Assembly (NCBI GenBank): GCA_021295715.1
Contig: JAGWBV010000016.1
Location: 364 to 41,878, forward strand
Direction of reading: 5' to 3'
Origin: Candidatus Poribacteria bacterium
GTDB lineage: Bacteria; Poribacteria; WGA-4E; WGA-3G
Length of the DNA: 41,515 nt
Positions 7,430 to 16,850 of this stretch are shown piece by piece. A model generated the notes under the pieces. That model had not been told where the DNA came from and did not search any database. It worked only from the letters and a program-made list of their open reading frames with translations. Both the position numbers and the translations under genes were made by a program. How positions within the stretch are numbered: the first letter of the stretch is position 1; each line of letters starts with the position of its first letter.

Positions 7430-10400
7430 CTATTTTCCCTTCAAACTTCTCGCCTTCCGCAACCGTGATTCCACAAGATTCACAACCGCTTCATACACTC
7501 CATCCCGTTCGCCTTGCGTGAGATTGAGGGTGTCGAAAATAATCGCATCAAGCGCGCGACGGTGATCTGAGGGATCAAGCATTTCCCAAGCAACTGATGT
7601 GAATATTTCTTTATTCTCAAATGCAAAGGTTTTTGGGTCTAAACAAAGCAACTCCGAAACTTCATAGGTCTGAATCTTCAATAAACCACCACCGAAATTA
7701 GAACGTCCCGCTATATTTACCATCAGTTGAAACAATGACGAATTCAAGGAGGCACATAAAGGTAATATTAAATCCGAATCCGTGTGGATTTCCTGAAAAT
7801 TGTCGCTTGTATAACAACCGTCTTGGGCGTACAGAGTTCTTGCAGTTGAGGAAATCAGATAGTTAAAAGAAAGCAATGGAATTTGACGTTCTCCCAAATC
7901 CCACCAGCGTGTGCGGACTCGGCAACTCGGTCTCCGATGATATCCCTGTGACTCGCCCCATTCAATATACGCCAACACCGCAGTGCCGGATAACGCGGCT
8001 TTATCTGCATGGCACATAAACAACTTGAACTGTAACTGACTCGGATCCACACGGATGCTTTTGCATTCCCGTGGACTCTTGATGATAGGCTTCAGAAATT
8101 CATCCTCAATGCCCCATGCCTGAACCCGTTCCGCATCAAGATAGAAGAACTCATTGGCACCTGTTGTGAAACCACGCCGTACCTCCGCAACGTCACTGAG
8201 ACGGACCAGTTTATCTTTCCCTTTCTCCAGAATTGTCCAATAAATGCCAGGGGCGCGTAGATATTTCCCACCCCACTTGTCCCCGGTGTATCTGTTATCG
8301 CGCATGCCCGCTTGTGCCAACTCAGGATAGGTAGGCATTCGCTCGCGACGGTTTTCCACGTTTGGATCGCCTATGAATGTCTTGAAGGTAAGAAAACGGA
8401 TGTGGGAATCCGCATCGGGAGTCCCGTTGTAGAGAATACTGACAATGGTGTTGATGTCCGCACTCTCAAACTCTCGTTCCGCCTCGCTGTAGCAGATAAC
8501 GGCACCCGCGGTGTTGTCCAATAGATACTTCTGTAATGGCGCACCGTAGTTCACATCCAGCCAACTGTTGGAACAGATAAAGGTATGTGTGCCGTTTGCG
8601 TTGAGCAGTTGAAGCCCGCGTTCATAAAAGTAGACGTAGAGGTCTGCAGCTCCCGTGTAACAGGTGTATCGTTTTTTCAATATGGGTTTGAGTGCCTTGA
8701 TTTTCTCTTGACGGACATAAGGCGGATTGCCAATTACGACATCAAATCCGTCTGTGATGCCGAACATCCACTCGGGGTCAAAGAAGTCTGCGGTGGCGTT
8801 CTGGTCGTAAGGATCCCAGTTGGCAATTTTTTCCGTCGTCTCACTCGGAAACCCGTCCGACTGCAACAACGCGCTAATCTCGGCGCGGAGTTCCGTGTCG
8901 CGGTTGCGATACCGGTCTTTGGTACGGGGTGTTCGTGCGGTGAAGTGTCTACGGCGCACCTCCTCCAATGCCTTCTCTTTGGTGTCTATCTCTGGATTGC
9001 GGAGGAGAAGTTGGGTGGGTTTCTCCACATCGAGGAGTGAATTCGCCGCGACGAACTTCGTCTCCAGATTCGGCAACGGACGCACGCCTCGGTTTTCGCG
9101 TGTGTTATCAACCTCCTGCTCTACAATCAGGGAAATGAAGAATCGGAGTTTAGCGATCTGGGTCGCAATCGGTTGGATGTCTACCCCGTAGATGCAGTTC
9201 TCTATCAGGTAAAGTTTTCTGCCGTAGTCGAGTGCGTTGCGTTCAAATGCCTCGTTGATGCTCTCAATTTCGCCCTCTAATTCGTCAATCGTGCTTTCAC
9301 GGATAACGCTGTCGTCAATCTTTTCTGCTGTCGCGATGGTCTTTTCGACTCTGTCAATCTGGCGTTGCCGCCATTGGGCGTTGCGGGGATCGAGTTTACC
9401 GAGCAAAAAGACGAGTTTGTGGAGGATCCCCATCGGGAAGGCACCAGAGCCGCACGCGGGATCGAGGATCTTGAGCGTGTCTATGGCGTTAATGAGATGT
9501 TCCACTTCGGTATCGGTGAATTGATGGGGTTCATCGTTGTAGGACAGGAGGTGACGGAGTTTGGTCTCTGACGGGCAATGAATGGTTTCCCTACTACAAA
9601 CCGCGTTTTTGAGATAGGCGATGAGGGATTCGTCTACCATGTAGTTGACGATCTCACGGGGTGTGTAGAACGACCCGGTCTGTTTACGCGCAGTCGTGCC
9701 GGTTTCGGGGTTATACGCGGCGAGTAGATTCTCAAATACCTGACCGAGTAGCTCTGGATCCAGGGCGACCTCTTCTTCTATCGGTGTGTTCTCAGCAATC
9801 GTGAACTTGTAGCGATTGAGGATGTGGATTAAACCCCGAACGGTATACCGGCTGTTTTTTGTGTCGTAGACGGCGTTGAGATTTACGGCTTGCGGTTCGG
9901 AGAAGAAGAGCTCGTTTGGGACATGGAGCGGGTTATCCTCCCTGTCAGAGAAACCATCTACACGCAAGATCATTTTAGCATCGTCTGGTGCAGGTTTGTC
10001 GAGACATTCAAACAAGCCTCCGTTGAGGAACGGAATCGTCTCAAACAAGCGAAGTGCTACATCTGGATCAGTGAAATAACGTTTGTAGCGATAGAGCGAT
10101 GTGATATTATAGTGTTGTCGCCCCTCGCCGCGGAACTTGCGGGTATTCGGTTTTTCAGGCGTGTTCATCTCTTGATTCAATGTTGCGAAGAACAGGTTCT
10201 GGAGGATCGCCTTGTAATAGGTGCTTTCCTGGGTTTCAACACTCGTGAGTAGCTCTGCAATGTCGGTTTCGTCAAACAGAACGTTCGGCACGAGGTTTTG
10301 CTCCTTGAGAAACCAGACGAAGATGAGCCGTGTTATCAGGCGGATGATGCAGGTGGCGTTGTGGACATCGCGGTTAGAAACCGCTCCCACCGATTCACCG

Positions 10401-11149
10401 GCATCGGGTGGAAACGCCACTTTTCCAACTGCCCAGAAATACCAATCGGCAATCTCTTTGAAGAAGCGTCTGTTGAGTTCGGAGGTATCCAGCGTTTTCT
10501 GCCACGCCTGATGCAGCTCAAGGAAATTCGTAAACCCGTGCTGCTGATAGAGTCCATCCAGCGACAACTCCGCCAAGATGTCAAGGTGTGCGCGATGCGG
10601 ATTCACAACATCAATATCCTTGATGAGCGTTACTTTCTCCAAGACATCACGATCGCTATCACGCTGACTCGGTCTACGGTTGATAATCGCGAAGGTGAGC
10701 GTGCGTCCATGCTGGAAAATCAGCAGTGCGGGCATTGTATAGAGTTTGTTAATCTCTCGCGTGATAGTGGCGAGTGCCGTGCGGGAATAGGTATCCGCCT
10801 TGAGTTTAATGGCGAGAAAGAGATAGGAATAATAGATGGTCTCATCAACGCCTCGGTTTTCATGGAAGATTATGGTTTCTTGTGTATGCTGTCTGATTTC
10901 ATCAGCCGTGAGTTGGAAGAGGAAGTCTACGGTCTGCCATTCATGGAGCAGTGTGTTCTCTCGGTTCATCCGTCTGTGAGTGTCAAAGTCTTCGAGGAAT
11001 GCCTTGACGGTATTGGACGAGCGGTTGAGGGTGCGCTGACTTTCGTATCCTAACAGTTTGAGGAGGTGGGTTGCGTTTTCGGCGAGGTTTCCGTCCGTGA
11101 AGTTGCTGAGTCCTCGCTGAATTTCCATTTTAAGAGGTGTTTCGTGCAT
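7430..11149 (-). CDS. Type IIG (Eco57I-like) restriction-modification protein
   Basis: 1239 residues, the length expected of a single-chain restriction-methylation enzyme. An N-terminal part (1-300), probably nuclease-related, includes a conserved block YYSYLFLAIKLKADTYSRTA; I cannot assign the PD-(D/E)XK residues with certainty. The methyltransferase begins with TGSFYTPREIVNYMV (491-505), motif I ILDPACGSGAF (561-571), YGVDIQPIA (654-662) and catalytic motif IV VVIGNPPYV (804-812), typical of N6-adenine gamma-class enzymes. A TaqI-like specificity domain follows (RRGFTTGANEFFYL, about 1010 onward, to near 1190). It would methylate and cut DNA at one target sequence. It is transcribed toward the TIR-TPR-TRD gene. 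The gene is complete and uninterrupted, so it is probably active. The recognition site cannot be read from sequence. Confidence 0.88.
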   Translation of the reverse strand: MHETPLKMEIQRGLSNFTDGNLAENATHLLKLLGYESQRTLNRSSNTVKAFLEDFDTHRRMNRENTLLHEWQTVDFLFQLTADEIRQHTQETIIFHENRGVDETIYYSYLFLAIKLKADTYSRTALATITREINKLYTMPALLIFQHGRTLTFAIINRRPSQRDSDRDVLEKVTLIKDIDVVNPHRAHLDILAELSLDGLYQQHGFTNFLELHQAWQKTLDTSELNRRFFKEIADWYFWAVGKVAFPPDAGESVGAVSNRDVHNATCIIRLITRLIFVWFLKEQNLVPNVLFDETDIAELLTSVETQESTYYKAILQNLFFATLNQEMNTPEKPNTRKFRGEGRQHYNITSLYRYKRYFTDPDVALRLFETIPFLNGGLFECLDKPAPDDAKMILRVDGFSDREDNPLHVPNELFFSEPQAVNLNAVYDTKNSRYTVRGLIHILNRYKFTIAENTPIEEEVALDPELLGQVFENLLAAYNPETGTTARKQTGSFYTPREIVNYMVDESLIAYLKNAVCSRETIHCPSETKLRHLLSYNDEPHQFTDTEVEHLINAIDTLKILDPACGSGAFPMGILHKLVFLLGKLDPRNAQWRQRQIDRVEKTIATAEKIDDSVIRESTIDELEGEIESINEAFERNALDYGRKLYLIENCIYGVDIQPIATQIAKLRFFISLIVEQEVDNTRENRGVRPLPNLETKFVAANSLLDVEKPTQLLLRNPEIDTKEKALEEVRRRHFTARTPRTKDRYRNRDTELRAEISALLQSDGFPSETTEKIANWDPYDQNATADFFDPEWMFGITDGFDVVIGNPPYVRQEKIKALKPILKKRYTCYTGAADLYVYFYERGLQLLNANGTHTFICSNSWLDVNYGAPLQKYLLDNTAGAVICYSEAEREFESADINTIVSILYNGTPDADSHIRFLTFKTFIGDPNVENRRERMPTYPELAQAGMRDNRYTGDKWGGKYLRAPGIYWTILEKGKDKLVRLSDVAEVRRGFTTGANEFFYLDAERVQAWGIEDEFLKPIIKSPRECKSIRVDPSQLQFKLFMCHADKAALSGTAVLAYIEWGESQGYHRRPSCRVRTRWWDLGERQIPLLSFNYLISSTARTLYAQDGCYTSDNFQEIHTDSDLILPLCASLNSSLFQLMVNIAGRSNFGGGLLKIQTYEVSELLCLDPKTFAFENKEIFTSVAWEMLDPSDHRRALDAIIFDTLNLTQGERDGVYEAVVNLVESRLRKARSLKGK

Positions 11150-11257
11150 CGTTCGTTTTCCCTTCAGGTTTATATCTGTTTAGTCTATACGAATTCTCAC
11201 AGAGATGCAAGCGATAATTGTTTGAATCTACGAGTCCTTATTGTCTGGGATTCTCAA

Positions 11258-11287
11258 TTGACTGCAACGGTCAGGATATGCTATAAT
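11258..11287 (+). promoter_or_regulatory. Sigma70-type promoter for the TonB receptor gene
   Basis: TTGACT (11258-11263), 18-bp spacer, TATAAT (11282-11287). The predicted transcript starts near 11294 and gives a leader of about 40 nt with a GAGG ribosome binding site about 10 nt before the ATG at 11333. The opposite-facing type IIG gene shares this 183-bp gap; I did not find an equally clear promoter for it. Confidence 0.75.
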
Positions 11288-11332
11288 TCTATGTTAGGAG
11301 CAGATAGATTTAAACCCTTGAGGTGTGCCTAA

Positions 11333-13363
11333 ATGTGCAGTGCCAATTTTCTGAGACCCGTGTATTTGGCTTTTTATATTCTGTTTTTTGGGGTAGTGGG
11401 TCGGTTTACTGCTCTCGCGGAAGATGATGCTGCGCCTGTCCAATTGGAGAAGATTGTTGTAACGCCGGGTCGTTTTACGATTTACGATGGCGCGTCGGCG
11501 AAAATCTCCCTATCTAAGCAGGAAATTGAACGTTTTCCGCTCATTGATAACGATGTCATGCGGGCGGGTCATATTTTCCCGGGCGTGGCTTCGAGCGATT
11601 ATAGCACACGCTTCAGTGTGCGAGGTGGAGAGAAGGACGATATCTCAGTTAGATTAGATGGTATGGAACTCTATAATCCGTATCATCTCCAAGACTTCGG
11701 TGGTGCAGTCTCACTGATAGGTTTAGGTCTCATTCAGAACACCAATTTGCTGATAGGTGGATTTCCTGCGGAATATGGAGAAAAGATGTCCGGTGTCTTT
11801 GACATCACGACGAGGACCCCAAACGCTGAGAAATTTTCCGCTAATTTTGGTGTAGACTTAATTAACGCAACCGCCACACTCGAAGGACCTCTATCCCAAA
11901 AAGGGAGTTGGCTTTTGTCAGCCCGCCGTGGGTATATTGATCTCATTCTCACGCTCATGGATATTGACGAGAACTATAAACCGCAATACGCTGACCTCTA
12001 TAGCAAATTAACCTATCAAGTTACACCCACAGATACAATCACCTTAAATGGTTTATACGGTTGGGATACGAATCGGATTCGCGTGGACGATGTAGACAAT
12101 AACTTAGATTCCCGATACGACAATTCGACAACATGGGCGAAGTGGCGGCATATTTTTGGGGATTCATATTGGACGGACCTTTTTGTTTTCGCTGGCACAT
12201 CCAGTCAGGATAGAACGACAGGGAAAGCAGATATTGATAATCGCAATTTTGGATTCTTTGGGACGAAAGCAGAACTTACAGCAAATCTTTTTGACAAACA
12301 CACCCTCCGCAGTGGTGCCACATGGCGTTGGTTGACTGCGCAGTATCAATATAATGTTCAGGAACGGCAGGCGGGTATAAACGTCTACACGCCAATTCTC
12401 GCGGATATTGACGATAAGGGGAATGAATTCAATCTATTTCTCCAAGATGAGTGGCAGCTCCATTCCAAACTTGCGCTCAATGTCGGGGGACATTACCTCT
12501 ACCAACATTATCGAGAGGAAGGTATTCAGCGGTATGAAGTTGGTCCACGAGTCGCACTTGCTGTAAAACCAACGAAAAGTCTCGTTTTGCGGGGGGCATG
12601 GGGTATTTATCACCAACCCGTTCACCTGATGGGTATTCCTGTGGAAGATGGCATTGAAACGGTCGGACGCGCTGAGCAAGCCGTGCATTACATCCTCGGG
12701 GTTGAGTATACCCCCGTTGATAGCTTCTTGGTGCGTGTTGAAGGCTATTACAATACCTTCGATAATCTTGTTGGGCGAATTCGTGAGTTTGGAAGGCAGA
12801 ATCAGATTTTTAATTCACCTGAGTCCGGAGATGCCAAAGGCGTTGATGTGTTCATGACCCATGTCGTATCAAATCGTTTGACGTGGACACTCGGCTACGC
12901 GTTTGGGATCGCAGAAGAGATCGCAAATGGAACAAAACGCTTCCGTCAACATGATCGGCGACATTCTTTCGCTGTTAGCAGTAATTATCAGTTCGCACCG
13001 ACGTGGTATCTCTATCTGAGTTGGCGTTTCCATACAGGTGAACCGAGAACCCCTCTTATTCACAGGGAAATTAGGTTACCTGACGGCAGTATTGTCTGTG
13101 ATCGGCAGTTTGGTGATATACACTCGGCACGGATGCCTGCTTACCACAGTCTCGATTTTCGCATTACAAAGCAGAGTCCTTATCGACGGTGGGAGTTGTC
13201 TTGGTATTTTCAAATATTGAACTTATATAACCAACCCAACCTGGACCAGTATGCGTTTAGTCAACTACGCGATGAAAATACAGATGCAGTTATCGGGTGT
13301 GCGATTGAAGAGGAACCTCTCTTCCCGATTGTCCCTACATTAGGGGTTACGGTAACCTTCTGA
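11333..13363 (+). CDS. TonB-dependent outer-membrane receptor
   Basis: 676 residues. The N-terminal hydrophobic stretch (LRPVYLAFYILFFGVVGRF) is a signal peptide, followed by a TonB-box-like segment (QLEKIVVTPGRF) and the plug domain (SRQ-like FSVRGGEKDDISVRLDGMEL, NTNLLIGGFPAEYG, SGVFDITTRT). The rest has the alternating pattern of a 22-strand barrel and ends in TLGVTVTF, with a C-terminal Phe as recognised by the BAM machinery. It imports a scarce large substrate (siderophore, cobalamin, glycan or similar) at the outer membrane using TonB energy. No carboxypeptidase-like or STN domain is present. No substrate-specific neighbour, TonB/ExbBD gene or SusD partner occurs nearby, so the ligand cannot be named. 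Confidence 0.9.
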   Translation: MCSANFLRPVYLAFYILFFGVVGRFTALAEDDAAPVQLEKIVVTPGRFTIYDGASAKISLSKQEIERFPLIDNDVMRAGHIFPGVASSDYSTRFSVRGGEKDDISVRLDGMELYNPYHLQDFGGAVSLIGLGLIQNTNLLIGGFPAEYGEKMSGVFDITTRTPNAEKFSANFGVDLINATATLEGPLSQKGSWLLSARRGYIDLILTLMDIDENYKPQYADLYSKLTYQVTPTDTITLNGLYGWDTNRIRVDDVDNNLDSRYDNSTTWAKWRHIFGDSYWTDLFVFAGTSSQDRTTGKADIDNRNFGFFGTKAELTANLFDKHTLRSGATWRWLTAQYQYNVQERQAGINVYTPILADIDDKGNEFNLFLQDEWQLHSKLALNVGGHYLYQHYREEGIQRYEVGPRVALAVKPTKSLVLRGAWGIYHQPVHLMGIPVEDGIETVGRAEQAVHYILGVEYTPVDSFLVRVEGYYNTFDNLVGRIREFGRQNQIFNSPESGDAKGVDVFMTHVVSNRLTWTLGYAFGIAEEIANGTKRFRQHDRRHSFAVSSNYQFAPTWYLYLSWRFHTGEPRTPLIHREIRLPDGSIVCDRQFGDIHSARMPAYHSLDFRITKQSPYRRWELSWYFQILNLYNQPNLDQYAFSQLRDENTDAVIGCAIEEEPLFPIVPTLGVTVTF

Positions 13364-13433
13364 CCACGAACGATTTGGGTGGCTAAGCTATTTTTGAATA
13401 AGAAATCTTCTAACCTTTGAAGAGAACTGAGAA

Positions 13434-13877
13434 ATGTTTCATCATATCCAAAAAGCAGTAAAAAGGATCTGGCGACGGTATATCAGGAATATGCGAGATC
13501 GGAAATTGCCGAAGGTTGCGCCAAGCGTAGCAGAGGCGATTCTCCCCTTAGAGACGGACGCGTATGCTATTGCTCCGAATCAGCTTAAGGACATGATGAG
13601 CAGAGGTGCCCCCTTCGTTTTGTTGGATGTTCGGGAAGAATGGGAGTATCAAATGGTTCACCTTGAAGGGGCTGTATGGATTCCCTTCGGCGAGTTGCCA
13701 AGGCGCTGCAACGAAATTACCCCAGGGGTAGAGGTAGTCGTTTATTGCCACTGGGGCATGCGAAGCCTTGATGCAGCTTTTATTTTGCAACAACTCGGTT
13801 TCAAATCGGTGAAGAGTTTGATTGGTGGTATCGATCGGTGGGCACGCGAAGTAGATACACAAATGCCGCGGTATTAG
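13434..13877 (+). CDS. Rhodanese-domain protein
   Basis: 147 residues. A basic, non-signal N-terminus (about 40 residues, IQKAVKRIWRRYIRNMRDRK) precedes one rhodanese domain: FVLLDVREEWEYQMVHLEGAVWIP (CDC25/rhodanese N-motif) and VVVYCHWGMRS, with active-site Cys105 in a CHWGMRS loop. Such domains carry persulfide sulfur to acceptors. The stop codon overlaps the stop of the convergent NtrC-like gene by four bases (13874-13877). Ribosome binding signal is weak (GAGA). The acceptor is not evident from neighbours. Confidence 0.85.
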   Translation: MFHHIQKAVKRIWRRYIRNMRDRKLPKVAPSVAEAILPLETDAYAIAPNQLKDMMSRGAPFVLLDVREEWEYQMVHLEGAVWIPFGELPRRCNEITPGVEVVVYCHWGMRSLDAAFILQQLGFKSVKSLIGGIDRWAREVDTQMPRY

Positions 13878-15262
13878 TCGGCTTTAAAGTCTTGGCTTTG
13901 CAGACCGTATTTCTGCATCCGATGCTGAAGCTTACGTCGCGAAATCCCCAACAGTTTTGCGGCTTGAATCTGTGTCCCATTGCTTTTTGTTAGCGCACTA
14001 CACACGTATTCCTTGATAATTTCGTCAAGGGAAACTCCCTCCTCCGGAATATCAAATTCAACGTCGGTGGTTGGCAGCGATGTGTCTAAAATCTCCGGTG
14101 GCAATTCATCTTTATCAATCACCTCATTTTCTGAGAGCACAAAAATACGACGGAGATAATTTTCTAATTGCCGGATGTTACCGGGCCAGTGATACCGTCT
14201 GAGCACAGATATCGCCTGTGGTGTAACCTGTTTAGGGAGTGCCTCTGCGTATTCGCTGCTGAACTTCTGGATGAGGAAATTCACAAGCAATGGAATGTCC
14301 TCTGGATGCTCTCGCAGCGGTGGAATATGGAGCGGGATAACGTTCAGGCGAAAATAGAGATCTTCGCGAAACGCGCTGTTTCGAACCGCTTGGATGAGAT
14401 TTTTGTTCGTTGCAGCAATCACACAGACATCTACTTTAATGTTCTGAGTCCCACCGATTCGTCGTATCTCGCGCTCCTCTAAGATGTGCAATAGTTTACT
14501 CTGCGTTTGGATCGGCAGATCTCCGATTTCATCGAGAAAAAGGACTCCCTCGTTTGCGACTTCAAAAAGGCCTTTCTTTTGGTGTGATGCATCTGTAAAC
14601 GCCCCCTTTTCATGTCCGAACAATTCACTCTCAATGAGGGTCTCAGGAATCGCCCCACAATTAATTGGGACGAACGGCTTATTTTTTCGGGGACCGTGTT
14701 TATGAAGGGCACGCGCGATGAGGCTTTTTCCAGAACCCGTTTCGCCTGTAATGAGAACTTGCGTAACACCACGGCGCAAAATCCGAGTCATGTTTCTGAA
14801 AAGATCCTGCATCTTCTCACTATCACCCACGATCTCATCAATCTGAATTTCTGGTGTTGCGTCATCGCTTTCTTCTTCAATGCTTCGGAGCGCCCCGCGA
14901 GTCTGTAACGCGTGTTTCACTTCCCGTTTCAGGACTTCAATTTGAATCGGTTTTTCAAGATAATAGAATGCGCCTTCGTGCGCAACAAGATTCACCGCGT
15001 CGTTGAGTTCTGCAAAGGCTGTCATGATAAGCACTGGCAGGTCCGGATCGGTCCGCTTTATTTCCCGAAGCAGATCTCTCCCCTCAAATCGGGAGGACAT
15101 CCACATATCACTGATGACGAGGTCGAACATCTGTTTTTCCAAACTATCAAGTGCGGTTTTGCTATCTCCAACGGTTTCAACTGTGTACCCTTCACGTTTT
15201 AAAATACGCTGTAAAATTGTCAGTTGTGCTTGGTCGTCGTCTACAATCAGTATTGATGCCAT
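13874..15262 (-). CDS. NtrC-family sigma54-dependent response regulator
   Basis: 462 residues. Receiver domain: acidic D8-D10, phospho-acceptor Asp52 (LVISDMWM), Thr81, Lys104. AAA+ domain: Walker A ITGETGSGKS (171-180), sigma54-contact loop GAFTDA (220-225), Walker B FLDEIGDLP, R-finger region REDLYFRLNVIPL. C-terminal Fis-type helix-turn-helix (TQIQAAKLLGISRRKLQHRMQKYGL). It activates sigma54 promoters when phosphorylated, most likely by the histidine kinase encoded 30 bp upstream in the same operon. The target genes are not evident; no clear -24/-12 element was found near the genes inspected. Confidence 0.92.
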   Translation of the reverse strand: MASILIVDDDQAQLTILQRILKREGYTVETVGDSKTALDSLEKQMFDLVISDMWMSSRFEGRDLLREIKRTDPDLPVLIMTAFAELNDAVNLVAHEGAFYYLEKPIQIEVLKREVKHALQTRGALRSIEEESDDATPEIQIDEIVGDSEKMQDLFRNMTRILRRGVTQVLITGETGSGKSLIARALHKHGPRKNKPFVPINCGAIPETLIESELFGHEKGAFTDASHQKKGLFEVANEGVLFLDEIGDLPIQTQSKLLHILEEREIRRIGGTQNIKVDVCVIAATNKNLIQAVRNSAFREDLYFRLNVIPLHIPPLREHPEDIPLLVNFLIQKFSSEYAEALPKQVTPQAISVLRRYHWPGNIRQLENYLRRIFVLSENEVIDKDELPPEILDTSLPTTDVEFDIPEEGVSLDEIIKEYVCSALTKSNGTQIQAAKLLGISRRKLQHRMQKYGLQSQDFKAD

Positions 15263-15292
15263 CGTTTAGTTCTCCTCATTTAAGCCGGGAAT

Positions 15293-16849
15293 TTATGGCA
15301 GTTCTTCTGCATTCAGCGGGAAACTAATTTTAAAAGCGGTTCCCATTCCGATTTTGCTTCGGACTTCAATTTTGCCTTGATGCGCCGTAATAATTTGGTG
15401 AGAAACGGCAAGACCGAGTCCTATGCCACCTGTGGCATCCTTAGTTGTAAAATAGGCATCGTAAATTTGTTCCTGAATTTCTTCTGGGATGCCTATGCCG
15501 GTATCTCTGATTTCAATCACCACATCTCTCGTGTCCTCATCTATCTGCTCCACAAGGGTTGTGATGTAGATACTACCCCCTTTCGGCATTGCTTGGATAC
15601 TGTTTTGCACAAAGTTGAAGAGGGTCTGTCGCATTAAGGCGGCATCGAGTTGGACATCCGGTAGATTTTCATCGTAATTTCTGATGACTTGCACTTTGGC
15701 TTCCTCAGTGATGAGTGCGAATTCAGATAAAACTTGCTCCACAAGCGTGTTGAGGTTTACGGATTCTACATTCAATCTTCTCGGTCGATTTAAAGTGAGA
15801 AACTGCTCCGAAGTCTGTTTCAGTTCGGTTATTTTTTGGTCGACGATTTCTAAGAGTTCCTTCGCTTCTTCGATGTCGTCCTGGCTCACTTTCCGTTGTG
15901 AAAAAACAGACTTTAGGTGCTGAGCAGTCATCCCAATTGAATTAAGTGGATTCCGAATTTCGTGCGCCACGCCAGCGGCGAATTGCCCTAAGGCAGCAAT
16001 CCGTTTTGAATGAGAGTCCCGCAGTTGCCACAGCATCCTTGCGAGATTGTAGGTTGCCCTGCCGATTTCATCTGATGAATACGTCTCTTGAAGTGATAAA
16101 TCCCCATCCTCCGCGCTTTGAATAATACGAGTCATCCGCTCTAAGGGCTTCATAATTAGGTGATTTGTTGTTAGATCGATCAGAATTACGAGTAGTGCAC
16201 CGACAATCACAATCAATATTGCGTGCATCAGCAATGAATATCGAATTGACCTGCCGATATAAGGAACATCGAAAAGTACTTGTATGTAGCCAGAGACTCT
16301 CCAGCCGACATCGTGCTGCAGTGTCCCTTCATCGAGGATTGGTGCGTGTCGGGGATCGCGAGGTTCTAATTCAGTGCGCTGTGGCGCGGTCAAAACAGCC
16401 GTATACTTGATGACAATAGCCGTTGCGTTCTGCCCTTCAACCGCGTCTATTGTCACACCTTTTGTCTCGATTTGTTCGAGGTCTGCTGAATCAAGATTTA
16501 TGTCCCCGGCATCTTCACCGGCGAGCAGGCTCGAACGAATACGAGTATCGTTTAAAGAGATGTGAACATTTAGCACATCCCGCATATCGGGATGTTCCCG
16601 CTTCAGTCCATTCAGCACTTGATCCAGTCGCTGCGCATCAAACCGCCTTGTGGCTTCGATTTCTCTTACAACAGCATTAAGAATTGTGTTCTCAACGATT
16701 TTCCTCAGTTCGGCACCCCGTTCTGCGCCCAAAGCGTGAAGCGCGTTCATCTCATTTCGGACCCGGATGCTGTCGAAAAAGTAAAACGCCACGAGGATTG
16801 CTATAACACAGAGATTAATAACAAGGGAGTACTTCCATTGGAGTCGCAT
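15293..16849 (-). CDS. Membrane sensor histidine kinase
   Basis: 518 residues. Transmembrane segments at about 8-26 and 203-226 enclose a periplasmic sensor of about 175 residues of unrecognised fold. HAMP follows (MKPLERMTRIIQSAEDGDLSL), then HisKA with phospho-acceptor His296 (FAAGVAHEIRNPLNS) and HATPase_c (N-box NFVQNSIQAMPKGG, G1 DTGIGIPEEI, G2 GGIGLGLAVSHQI). It belongs to the NtrB/ZraS-like kinases that pair with NtrC-type regulators, in agreement with the next gene. Its ATG begins one base after the stop of glpK, so the three genes glpK, kinase and regulator are very probably co-transcribed and coupled. Confidence 0.9.
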   Translation of the reverse strand: MRLQWKYSLVINLCVIAILVAFYFFDSIRVRNEMNALHALGAERGAELRKIVENTILNAVVREIEATRRFDAQRLDQVLNGLKREHPDMRDVLNVHISLNDTRIRSSLLAGEDAGDINLDSADLEQIETKGVTIDAVEGQNATAIVIKYTAVLTAPQRTELEPRDPRHAPILDEGTLQHDVGWRVSGYIQVLFDVPYIGRSIRYSLLMHAILIVIVGALLVILIDLTTNHLIMKPLERMTRIIQSAEDGDLSLQETYSSDEIGRATYNLARMLWQLRDSHSKRIAALGQFAAGVAHEIRNPLNSIGMTAQHLKSVFSQRKVSQDDIEEAKELLEIVDQKITELKQTSEQFLTLNRPRRLNVESVNLNTLVEQVLSEFALITEEAKVQVIRNYDENLPDVQLDAALMRQTLFNFVQNSIQAMPKGGSIYITTLVEQIDEDTRDVVIEIRDTGIGIPEEIQEQIYDAYFTTKDATGGIGLGLAVSHQIITAHQGKIEVRSKIGMGTAFKISFPLNAEELP

Positions 16850-16850
16850 T

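Noticed and set aside
10298-11053. 251-codon plus-strand ORF
   Set aside because: It is antisense to the type IIG gene, whose protein carries intact conserved motifs in this region's frame.
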